A stretch of DNA of 8,885 bases. Origin: MGIIa-L3 sp038150305 (GTDB lineage: Archaea; Thermoplasmatota; Poseidoniia; Poseidoniales; Poseidoniaceae). The position numbers and the translations under genes are program-made. Positions 1 through 5,720 of this stretch are shown one piece after another; position 1 is the first letter of the stretch, and every line of letters starts with the position of its first letter. The DNA lies in NCBI GenBank assembly GCA_038150305.1, contig JAYOTG010000039.1, positions 1-8,885 on the forward strand. The letters are read 5' to 3'. Under the pieces are notes generated by a model. That model had not been told where the DNA came from and did not search any database. It saw only the letters and a program-made list of their open reading frames with translations.

Positions 1-16
1 GCATCAAGAAGCAGAG

Positions 17-89
17 GGCCGTGGCCGGGAATTGAACCCGGGCTGGCAGAACCACAATCTGCCGTGCTAACCCCTACACCACCACAGCC
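17..89 (-). tRNA. tRNA-His (anticodon GTG), with encoded G-1
   Basis: Read on the minus strand, this folds into a complete cloverleaf. The acceptor stem GCTGTGG pairs with CCACGGC (one G-T pair). The D stem is GTGT/GCAC around the loop AGGGGTTA. The anticodon stem GCAGA/TCTGC holds the loop TTGTGGT, so the anticodon is GTG (His). The variable loop is CAGC, and the T arm is CCGGG/CCCGG with loop TTCAATT. An extra G at position -1 (base 89) faces discriminator C73 (base 17); this G-1:C73 pair is the identity element recognised by histidyl-tRNA synthetase. No CCA is encoded after C73 (the next bases are CTC), so it must be added by the nucleotidyltransferase. No intron is present. The gene is divergent from the surface-protein gene. 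Confidence 0.96.
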
Positions 90-116
90 AAGAGGTATCG
101 CGCCGTCCTGACGCGC

Positions 117-125
117 CTATTTCAA
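117..125 (-). promoter_or_regulatory. Possible TATA-like box for tRNA-His
   Basis: On the minus strand the AT-rich run TTGAAATAG stands out in an otherwise GC-rich spacer. It begins 36 bases before the tRNA 5' end, so initiation about 26-29 bases downstream would leave a leader of about 5-8 bases before the mature tRNA. That is a normal archaeal TBP/TFB geometry. It is the only such run in the spacer, but no experimental start site is known. Its complement could also act as a box for the plus-strand gene if that gene used the ATG at 147. Confidence 0.35.
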
Positions 126-167
126 CGCACCGCAACGCGTTTCTTCATGCTGCAGGAGACCCGTGCG

Positions 168-174
168 TTCAAGT
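168..174 (+). promoter_or_regulatory. Candidate core promoter box TTCAAGT of the surface-protein gene
   Basis: TTCAAGT starts 30 bases before the ATG at 198. Archaeal TATA-type boxes sit about 24-30 bases before the transcription start, so this position suits a leaderless mRNA that begins at the start codon. No Shine-Dalgarno sequence precedes the ATG, which agrees with that. The same heptamer occurs 29 bases before the gene at 5300. The function is inferred from this recurrence. Confidence 0.4.
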
Positions 175-197
175 GCCGCTGGGGCCCAAGCCAAAGC

Positions 198-2582
198 ATG
201 ACCAAGGCCCGCGTGGCGACCTTGCTCGTCCTCTTGATGCTGCTCCCCGCCCTTCCGGCCGGTGCACGAAGCGTACACAGCACGGCCGATGTGGACCTGT
301 TGCCGCAAGGCGTGTTCAACGACGCGACCGCGTGGGACCTCGACGACAGCGTGTCCTTCAGCACCGCACCGGCACAGCACACCCAAGCCATGGTCGCCGA
401 CGATCACCTGACCTTCATGCACGAGCGCCCAGAAAACCTCGTGGCGCAGACGGTCTGGGCGACGGCCACCCCGACCGACAGCAACGCCAGCCTCGGGGCG
501 CCCGACGGGGCCTACACGTGGAGCACCGGCCCCGACATCGACGTCAACGGCTTCGACGTCAGTGGCCTGACGAATTACGCGGTGCGCGACGTGACCCTGT
601 TGCTGGCCATCGAAGTCCCAGGTGCCCTGTATCAGGACAAAGTTCGGATTTCCCACGAGACGGGTGGCGTCTTCGATCTGGTCAAAACGTGGTCCAACAC
701 CGGCGCGGGCATCGATTACATGGACGGCCAACCCTACCGCATCGCCCTCGACGATCCAACCAACTGGACCTGGAGTGAACTCGCCGACCTGACGGTCCGA
801 CTGGACTACGTCTCGGAAGGGACCACCGACGACAGCGAGCTTCGCGTGGACGCCGTTGGCCTCGAAATCGTGGTGTTGACGCCATGGTACGGCGGCGAGC
901 AAGCCACCGCCACCACGACCACCTCGGACGTGGAGGTCCCCGTGCTTCACCTCGACATGGCCGCCGGCACCACGGACGGCTTGTCCTTGGCCGCGTGCGG
1001 ACTTCAGGCCACCAGCGAGGGCACGATGGGGCACTGGACCAGCCCGCTGGTCGAGCGACCCGCAGAACAGCGCCTTGGGCGCGTGGCCTACGCCTTTGAC
1101 GGACCGACGGACAACCTCTCGTTCGAGATGCGGACCGTGGCCGCGGACGGCAGCATGGGCGCCTGGACCTCCTACGACACCGGCACGTTGCTGCCCGATG
1201 TGGACGCCGTGCACCTCCGCGTTAGCATGAACGAAGGGTGCATGACGCGCCTGACGGTGGACGTCAACGATCCGACCTTGACGCTCAATGGCCGCATCCA
1301 CGGCGACGTCGAGGGACTGCTGGAGAGCAGTTCGCGTTGGGCGGCCTACGTCAACGGCGTGGTCGTCGCCAACGAGCCGGTCACCACCCTCGGTTCCTTC
1401 CAGTTCGATCTCCCGGTCGGTCACGCCATGGCCGAAGCTGAGGACCACGTCGAGGTCCGGCTCGGCTCGGTCTTCACGTGGGACGCAGACGGTTCCGCCA
1501 GCAGCATCGCGGTGGAATTCACTGAGGTTCGCCTCAGCGGCGGGTACAGCATCGAGTACGACGAAGACCCCGTCTGTCAGAACGTGGGCGACCAGCATTT
1601 GACGGAGGACGCGGGCGGCATCGTGTTGCCGCTCATCACCCGATGCACCGATGACCGCACCCCAAGCGATGACCTCGCAGTCACCTTTGCCAACTCCGCA
1701 CCCGACGTGGCCTCCGTTGACCTCAGGGAGGGACAGGTGGTCGTCTCCTTGGTGCCAGAAGCCTCTGGAAACGCGGTCATCACCACCACGGTGATGGATG
1801 CTGCTGGCAACGCCTGGAAGGAAACGTGGACGATTCACGTCGCCAACGTCGACGACGCCCCCCGTGTGGGTGAATTCCCGGGCACCGTGCCCGTCGAGCA
1901 TGAGGTGGAAACCACCGTCTCCATCGACGTCAGTGACGTCGATTCGACGGACCTGCAAGCCACCACCAACCGTTCGTGGGCCACCGTTGACCTCGCCGCA
2001 GGCGTGGTGCGCCTCACCGCCCCAACACCAGGATACGTGGCCGTGGGCGTCACGATCTGCGACGACACCTCGTGCACCGACCGCACCCTCGACCTCGACG
2101 TCCGCGCCTTGGCGGACCTGAGCATCGACGACCTCGTTGCGCCTTCCGCTGAACTGGAGGCGGGCAGCATCGTGGACGTCGTGGTCTACGTCCGAAATTC
2201 GGGTGCGGTCACCGCTACCCTCGTGGACGTGCGCTTGACCGCAGACGGTGAGCTGATTGGCACGGGCGAGATTCCGCTCATCGAGCCGGGCGGCCTTGGC
2301 GTGGTGGAGTTCGCGTGGAAGGTCCCTGAAGACGGGGACGCCCTGATTCGGCTCGAGGCCGAGGTGGACCGAAGCGCGACCACCGACGAGCGGGACGAGT
2401 CCAACAACCTCGACAGCCTGGCCGTGACCGTGGTTGAGCCAGAAGAGACCACCGGCGACGGTCAATCGGCTGGACTCCAGTTGTCAAGACTGACCGTGGT
2501 GGGCACGACGGTGTTCGTCCTCATTGCCATCGTCGGGCTCTTTGCCGCCTTTGCCCCGAAGCGCATTCGAAAGATCGAGTGA
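198..2582 (+). CDS. Secreted, membrane-anchored beta-sandwich surface protein (cadherin-like and CARDB-like domains)
   Basis: This 794-residue protein appears to be exported and held in the cell membrane by its C terminus. The ATG at 198 was chosen because it gives a classic signal peptide: basic MTKAR, a hydrophobic core of about 14 residues, then LPAGA before the likely cleavage. An ATG at 147 would add 17 residues and bury the signal. Residues about 115-225 form a beta-rich domain, and 300-455 another. Residues about 458-550 end in the cadherin-like signature VANVDDAP, and a second such domain follows (551-638). Residues 640-746 resemble CARDB (cell-adhesion-related domain in bacteria), with VYVRNSG and the ending DESNNLDSLAVTV. 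A membrane helix (about 765-786) precedes the basic tail PKRIRKIE. No catalytic motif was seen. Adhesion or envelope structure is the likely role, but the partner is unknown. The domain calls are by eye. Confidence 0.85.
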   Translation: MTKARVATLLVLLMLLPALPAGARSVHSTADVDLLPQGVFNDATAWDLDDSVSFSTAPAQHTQAMVADDHLTFMHERPENLVAQTVWATATPTDSNASLGAPDGAYTWSTGPDIDVNGFDVSGLTNYAVRDVTLLLAIEVPGALYQDKVRISHETGGVFDLVKTWSNTGAGIDYMDGQPYRIALDDPTNWTWSELADLTVRLDYVSEGTTDDSELRVDAVGLEIVVLTPWYGGEQATATTTTSDVEVPVLHLDMAAGTTDGLSLAACGLQATSEGTMGHWTSPLVERPAEQRLGRVAYAFDGPTDNLSFEMRTVAADGSMGAWTSYDTGTLLPDVDAVHLRVSMNEGCMTRLTVDVNDPTLTLNGRIHGDVEGLLESSSRWAAYVNGVVVANEPVTTLGSFQFDLPVGHAMAEAEDHVEVRLGSVFTWDADGSASSIAVEFTEVRLSGGYSIEYDEDPVCQNVGDQHLTEDAGGIVLPLITRCTDDRTPSDDLAVTFANSAPDVASVDLREGQVVVSLVPEASGNAVITTTVMDAAGNAWKETWTIHVANVDDAPRVGEFPGTVPVEHEVETTVSIDVSDVDSTDLQATTNRSWATVDLAAGVVRLTAPTPGYVAVGVTICDDTSCTDRTLDLDVRALADLSIDDLVAPSAELEAGSIVDVVVYVRNSGAVTATLVDVRLTADGELIGTGEIPLIEPGGLGVVEFAWKVPEDGDALIRLEAEVDRSATTDERDESNNLDSLAVTVVEPEETTGDGQSAGLQLSRLTVVGTTVFVLIAIVGLFAAFAPKRIRKIE

Positions 2583-2707
2583 ATCCGACCACGCCGGTCG
2601 CATAATGCGCGAACAACGCTGAACCTTGATATGCGAAGAGCAGAGGGCTCGCTTCCTCTTGAGGCCGTGGGGGCCGTCCGGAAACGGCAAGGGAGGTTGT
2701 GGGGACC
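2583..2707 (+). other. Intergenic leader with palindrome, AT-rich box and hairpin
   Basis: This is the largest spacer in the window. It contains a short perfect palindromic element CGCATAATGCG (2599-2609, inverted repeat with one central base). It also contains an AT-rich TTGATATG (2626-2633) that could be a TATA box, with initiation near 2656. A small hairpin GCCGT-CCGGAA-ACGGC (2673-2688) lies just before a Shine-Dalgarno sequence. No T-tract terminator follows the upstream gene. The elements read as a leader for the small gene at 2708, but none is proven. Confidence 0.35.
2692..2697 (+). promoter_or_regulatory. Shine-Dalgarno GGAGGT of the small gene
   Basis: GGAGGT is a strong match to the anti-Shine-Dalgarno end of 16S rRNA. 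It lies 10 bases before the ATG at 2708. The chance of a strong site here by accident is not negligible in GC-rich DNA, but it is the main evidence that the short open frame behind it is translated. Confidence 0.45.
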
Positions 2708-2773
2708 ATGCCGGAGTTGAAGATCCGCATTGAGACTGAGGAATACATCTACGAAGAGTACATCGAAGCGTGA
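2708..2773 (+). CDS. Possible 21-residue small protein, charged and tyrosine-rich
   Basis: A 21-codon open frame begins MPELKIRIETE and ends EEYIEA, then TGA. It is strongly acidic (seven Glu), with three Tyr and four Ile in an alternating pattern (IYEEYIEA) that could form a beta strand or amphipathic helix. It has no Cys, signal peptide or membrane segment. Support comes from the GGAGGT ribosome site 10 bases upstream, codons that look like the neighbouring genes, and a TGA that abuts the truB stop on the other strand (TGATCA), as if gene ends were packed there. The frame is open back to a stop at 2660-2662, with a GTG at 2699 as an alternative start. I do not recognise a family. It could instead be a non-coding 3' region. 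Confidence 0.4.
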   Translation: MPELKIRIETEEYIYEEYIEA

Positions 2774-3745
2774 TCAGCCTTCAGCGCTGGTCCACGCACG
2801 AGGGTACACCTCGGTCGCCATGACCACCGTCTCGGCCTTTGCCACTTCGCCTTCGGACATGTCCTGAATGGACGAACTGTCCACGCTCAAGCGCATCAAG
2901 GCGATGAGTTCGCCCTTCATCGACATCGCCGCCACCAGTGAACCGGTCGTCCAGCCACCGTCCACGGACACGACGCCAGGTCGCATGAGGGGCGCACCGT
3001 GCGCGACCGCACCGACCGCTGCGTCCCGCACCACGACGGTGGGCAGATCTTCGACGAGGATTTCGATGGGGTGCAGCAACCTGAGGAGGGCGTCGGGCTT
3101 GCCTTTGGAGGACCACAGCCAGTGCGCATCAGCGACCTGCTGGAGGGTGGCCGAAGCTTGGAGATCAAAGCGGCCCGAAGCGGAGCGGCGCAGTTCAACG
3201 AGGTTGACCGGACGATCGAGCAGCAAACCGAGGTCGCGGGCCATGGTTCGAATGTAGGTTCCAGCCTCGCAGGCCACTTCGACGACGATGTGGGTGGCGC
3301 TGCGGTTGAGCAAGACAAGGCGCTCAATGCGGCGGGTCCGGACCTGAACCTTGACCGCAGAAATCTCGGGTGGAACGTTATAGACGCGGCCACGCAAGCG
3401 CGACAAGCCCGCTTCAAGGGCTTCGTCGTCAATGGATTCAGGAACGTCGAGCACCGCGATGTAGGTCTTGTCGTGGGTCAGCACTTTCCCCGTGAGCCGC
3501 ATGGACTTGCCAAAAGTCAGCGGAAGCACGCCGGTCGCAAAGGGGTCGAGGGTGCCACCGTGGCCCATGCGCTCAAGGCCGAAGTGATCGCGGACCCAGG
3601 CCGCCACTTGGTGGGACGTCGGGCCCGCCGGCTTGTCGAGCAGGAGCACACCAGCGGCGATGCGCTGCTCGATGGATCGCTCCTCTGGGCGTTGCCCAAA
3701 GGCGGGATCGGTGGTGGCTTCAGCGTCGAGCACAAGATGGGTCAT
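2774..3745 (-). CDS. truB: Cbf5/TruB-type tRNA and rRNA pseudouridine synthase with PUA domain
   Basis: This is the catalytic subunit of archaeal H/ACA ribonucleoprotein. It converts uridine to pseudouridine in rRNA with guide RNAs and can also modify tRNA U55. The 323 residues are close to the usual Cbf5 length. The catalytic motif is GHGGTLDPFATGVLP, with the nucleophile Asp67. It is preceded by the family motif LLLDKPAGPTSHQVAAWV (residues 34-51). The conserved substrate-binding Tyr is in KTYIAVL (Tyr95), and CEAGTYIRTMARDLG (159-173) is the third family motif. A PUA RNA-binding domain covers about 235-318 (VAHGAPLMRPGVV, GSLVAAM). The ATG overlaps the cmk stop by 4 bases (ATGA), and a Shine-Dalgarno sequence lies inside cmk. 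It is the last gene of the DUF106-cmk-truB operon. Its stop abuts that of the small plus-strand frame. Confidence 0.97.
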   Translation of the reverse strand: MTHLVLDAEATTDPAFGQRPEERSIEQRIAAGVLLLDKPAGPTSHQVAAWVRDHFGLERMGHGGTLDPFATGVLPLTFGKSMRLTGKVLTHDKTYIAVLDVPESIDDEALEAGLSRLRGRVYNVPPEISAVKVQVRTRRIERLVLLNRSATHIVVEVACEAGTYIRTMARDLGLLLDRPVNLVELRRSASGRFDLQASATLQQVADAHWLWSSKGKPDALLRLLHPIEILVEDLPTVVVRDAAVGAVAHGAPLMRPGVVSVDGGWTTGSLVAAMSMKGELIALMRLSVDSSSIQDMSEGEVAKAETVVMATEVYPRAWTSAEG

Positions 3746-4284
3746 GCTGTGTCCTCCTCGATTATCGCCACCACGGCCGCAAGGACCTCAGCAGCGTCAA
3801 GTCGACCCGCGTCGAGCACATGTGAATAGGGTTCCGCATCCTCAGGCTGGAGGCCGTAGAGTTCTTCGAAGCGCGCACCGTCCACGGCGCGGCGTTGCTG
3901 ATTCGCCTGCAGCGCCGATTCGAGGTCACCGCCCTCACGCATCACGACCCGGCGTGCGCGCTCGTGCTCGTCCACCTCAAGCCACACGCGCAAGCCACCG
4001 AGGCCGAGGCGGTACGACCACCAACCGGCCATGCGGCTTTCGACCACATCAGGGCCGCCGTCCGCCTGCATGCGCTCTTGGAGAAGGGCGTCGAGTTCGC
4101 GGTCCACCGAAGGGTCGTCGGCACACAGCCGCCCGAACGCTCCCAAGTCAAGGCCGCGGCGCGCCGCTTCCTCGCGGAAGATTTGGCCGCCGTTGAGCGT
4201 GGTCCAACCGTAGCGCTCGGCCAGGGCGTGAACCAGCGTCGAGGTGCCGCTGCCGGGATGCCCCGAGACGGTCACGCGGACCAT
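3742..4284 (-). CDS. cmk: Archaeal (type 2) cytidylate kinase
   Basis: Transfers phosphate from ATP to CMP/dCMP, giving CDP for CTP and lipid-precursor synthesis in the cytoplasm. The 180 residues match the compact archaeal family. A P-loop GHPGSGTST lies at residues 8-16, followed by GGQIFREEAARRGLDLGAF (32-50), the nucleoside-binding and NMP region typical of this family. DDPSVDRELD (56-65) and ESRMAGWW (82-89, the ExRLAGW-type motif) come next. The P-loop has Thr where the Walker A Lys normally stands. The ATG at 4284 was chosen because the family begins one short strand before the P-loop; it lies 2 bases after the DUF106 stop. GTG at 4290 (giving a GTGA overlap) or at 4296 is possible. 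It overlaps truB by 4 bases and is cotranscribed with it. Confidence 0.94.
   Translation of the reverse strand: MVRVTVSGHPGSGTSTLVHALAERYGWTTLNGGQIFREEAARRGLDLGAFGRLCADDPSVDRELDALLQERMQADGGPDVVESRMAGWWSYRLGLGGLRVWLEVDEHERARRVVMREGGDLESALQANQQRRAVDGARFEELYGLQPEDAEPYSHVLDAGRLDAAEVLAAVVAIIEEDTA
3752..3758 (-). promoter_or_regulatory. Strong Shine-Dalgarno AGGAGGA for truB, inside cmk
   Basis: On the minus strand AGGAGGA lies 6 bases before the truB ATG, within the last codons of cmk (encoding Glu-Glu-Asp). It fixes the truB start at 3745. It also shows that this organism uses Shine-Dalgarno initiation for operon-internal genes, whereas the first genes of transcripts here lack such sites. Confidence 0.8.
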
Positions 4285-4286
4285 GG

Positions 4287-5210
4287 TCACACCCACTCGT
4301 GGAAGCAGGTTTGGCAGACCTTGGCCCGAGGCCCTTCGCGACGCACTTGATCGCTCCAGCAGGTCGGACAGGTCATGTCCTTTGTCGCGGCCACAGGTTT
4401 CGTCACGTCGTCCTCCTTCTCAGCGGTCGCCGCATCGTTGCGCTTGCGCGGCCCATCGCGACGGCGACGCTGCTCTTGGCGGCGCTTTCCAGCGGCATCC
4501 GTGGCGCCCTTCTTGCCTTGCACCAGGTGCAGAAGCGGCTCGGGAATGGTTTCCGCAGCGGCGACCAAGGGGTGGTTGCGGTAGCGGAGGAGCTTGATGT
4601 GGCGATCCACCACGCGCCCGAGAGGCGCGCTCATGCAGATGTAGGCGCAAATCCACGCTGGGAAGAGGAGGAAGCGATCGTTCAGGCCCCACTCCGGCGC
4701 CCACGGCAGGGAAATGTAGCCGACGCGGAAATCTTCGACCGTGGTGGTCAGCCAGGCGAAAATGGCGATGATGAACACCATGGTGAACATCATCGGCTTC
4801 ATCGCGCCCATCTGAACGCTGAGTTGCTCGGGCATCATCTGCTGCTGCAGGGTCATCGCCTTGTCTTGAAGGGTGGAATCGCGAGACATCCGTGCCTCGT
4901 TCATGATCTGGCGCACCTGACCTTGACGGTGCTGCAGGTGCGCTTGCGCAATGGGATCCATGAACAGGTTGCGCAGGACGGTGTTGACCAGCATCGAGGC
5001 GCTGCCAAGAATGAGGAGCGTGATGATGACAAAGCGTTCCTCAGGCAACACCGGCGACAAGATGGGATGCGCGATGTCGCCGAGCGTGTTCCTGATGCTC
5101 GGATTCACGACGAGCAGGACCATCATGAGCATCATGGCCAGCATGGTGAACATCGCGCCCTGCGGAGGGGCGGGCGGCGCGGGTCCACCAGGGGCCGATG
5201 GGGTGCTCAC
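4287..5210 (-). CDS. DUF106 / YidC-Oxa1-superfamily membrane protein with C-terminal zinc ribbon
   Basis: DUF106 proteins (EMC3/TMCO1 relatives, archaeal YidC-like) are thought to help insert proteins into the cell membrane. From the GTG at 5210 the protein has 307 residues: a short proline-rich start (PSAPGGPAPPAPPQG), membrane segments at about 20-36, 59-79, 139-155 and 180-195, and a charged, Gln/Met-rich amphipathic stretch (about 88-130) between the second and third, as in the family coiled coil. A long basic tail (about 230-265) follows, then a zinc ribbon CPTC-14-CQTC (Cys281, 284, 299, 302). The upstream frame is open to 5291, but GTG 5210 has a promoter-like TTCATGC 29 bases upstream. 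A Met-rich start at ATG 5153 would lose the proline-rich tip. It is the first gene of the operon with cmk and truB. Confidence 0.88.
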   Translation of the reverse strand: MSTPSAPGGPAPPAPPQGAMFTMLAMMLMMVLLVVNPSIRNTLGDIAHPILSPVLPEERFVIITLLILGSASMLVNTVLRNLFMDPIAQAHLQHRQGQVRQIMNEARMSRDSTLQDKAMTLQQQMMPEQLSVQMGAMKPMMFTMVFIIAIFAWLTTTVEDFRVGYISLPWAPEWGLNDRFLLFPAWICAYICMSAPLGRVVDRHIKLLRYRNHPLVAAAETIPEPLLHLVQGKKGATDAAGKRRQEQRRRRDGPRKRNDAATAEKEDDVTKPVAATKDMTCPTCWSDQVRREGPRAKVCQTCFHEWV

Positions 5211-5232
5211 ACCTCGACGGCGTGCACGCACG

Positions 5233-5239
5233 GCATGAA
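5233..5239 (-). promoter_or_regulatory. Candidate promoter box TTCATGC of the DUF106-cmk-truB operon
   Basis: On the minus strand TTCATGC begins 29 bases before the GTG at 5210. That is nearly the same spacing as the TTCAAGT boxes of the two plus-strand genes, and the two sequences share TTCA and the G at position 6. It supports GTG 5210 as a leaderless start. The match is partial, so confidence is low. Confidence 0.3.
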
Positions 5240-5270
5240 CGTTCGCCCGCCCGCACGTCCGGCTGATGGC

Positions 5271-5277
5271 TTCAAGT
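5271..5277 (+). promoter_or_regulatory. Candidate core promoter box TTCAAGT of the 139-codon gene
   Basis: TTCAAGT starts 29 bases before the ATG at 5300 and is identical to the box before the gene at 198. No Shine-Dalgarno sequence lies before this ATG, so a leaderless transcript starting at the ATG is likely. Together with the opposite-strand box at 5233-5239 it makes the 89-base spacer a divergent promoter region. Confidence 0.4.
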
Positions 5278-5299
5278 CCCTCCCCGTCCACCGACCACC

Positions 5300-5719
5300 A
5301 TGCGCCGACGAACGCCGCTCGAGGTCAACGCCGGCTGGACGCACCCCTTGCCGATGCCCATGCCCGGTCAACCCGTTAGCGCCACGCTGGAGGAAGCCGA
5401 GGCCCAACTGAGCCGCTTGCCAGCCTCGCCTCGCGTGTTCATGTGGACGGAGATGGAGCAGCGCTGCCCGGACGGCTGGGGTTACCTCCCCAGCGTGCGT
5501 CCTGGCGCACCACCGGAATCCATCGAGGCGGAACTTGGCGCATGGATGCGCCAGTACCCGGAAGCGTGGCTGGCGGTCGATCTGCGCGTGGGCACGATGG
5601 CTCCGGCCACGCGCACGCCGCTCGACGAATTGTTGCGAAGCATGCGCCGCCCAATCATCCTGATCGTGGATGAAGAGGACGGGTCGGACCTCGCCCCTCG
5701 GTGGCAGTTGCCGTTCTGA
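5300..5719 (+). CDS. Hypothetical 139-residue protein
   Basis: I do not recognise a family. The protein starts MRRRTPLEVNAGW, has a Pro/Met-rich stretch (LPMPMPGQP, residues 17-25), then an apparent alternation of strands and helices: RVFMWTEM strand (45-52), helix SIEAELGAWMRQ (74-85), strand AWLAVDLRV (89-97), helix TPLDELLRSMRR (106-117) and a final hydrophobic strand PIILIVDEEDG (118-128). It ends in WQLPF. It has one Cys and no signal peptide or membrane helix, so it is probably a small cytoplasmic alpha/beta protein. The plus strand is preferred over an overlapping minus-strand frame because its composition is protein-like, it has a promoter-like box at the correct distance, and it fits exactly between its neighbours. 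It is divergent from DUF106 and convergent with the large repeat protein, with 1 base between the stops. Confidence 0.7.
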   Translation: MRRRTPLEVNAGWTHPLPMPMPGQPVSATLEEAEAQLSRLPASPRVFMWTEMEQRCPDGWGYLPSVRPGAPPESIEAELGAWMRQYPEAWLAVDLRVGTMAPATRTPLDELLRSMRRPIILIVDEEDGSDLAPRWQLPF

Positions 5720-5720
5720 A

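Noticed and set aside
90..197. Repeated CAACGC (123-128, 133-138) and palindrome AACGCGTT (134-141) as an operator
   Set aside because: Short words that arise easily in this base composition; nothing else supports a regulator site.
1..197. Integration site or mobile element at the tRNA-His gene
   Set aside because: No integrase gene and no partial copy of the tRNA 3' end elsewhere in the window; the tRNA is intact.
117..2465. 782-codon open frame on the minus strand, antisense to the surface-protein gene
   Set aside because: It is extremely long but has a His/Val/Gly/Arg-rich composition typical of the antisense of GC-rich coding DNA, with no domain. The plus-strand protein has a signal peptide, recognisable domains and a membrane anchor.
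2999..3829. 276-codon plus-strand frame opposite truB
   Set aside because: It runs across the truB catalytic and PUA domains, has no recognisable motif, and ends inside cmk. truB is unambiguous.
4299..5411. 370-codon plus-strand frame opposite DUF106
   Set aside because: His/Arg-rich shadow (runs such as HHEHHGQHGEHR) produced by the Met-rich membrane segments of DUF106 on the other strand.
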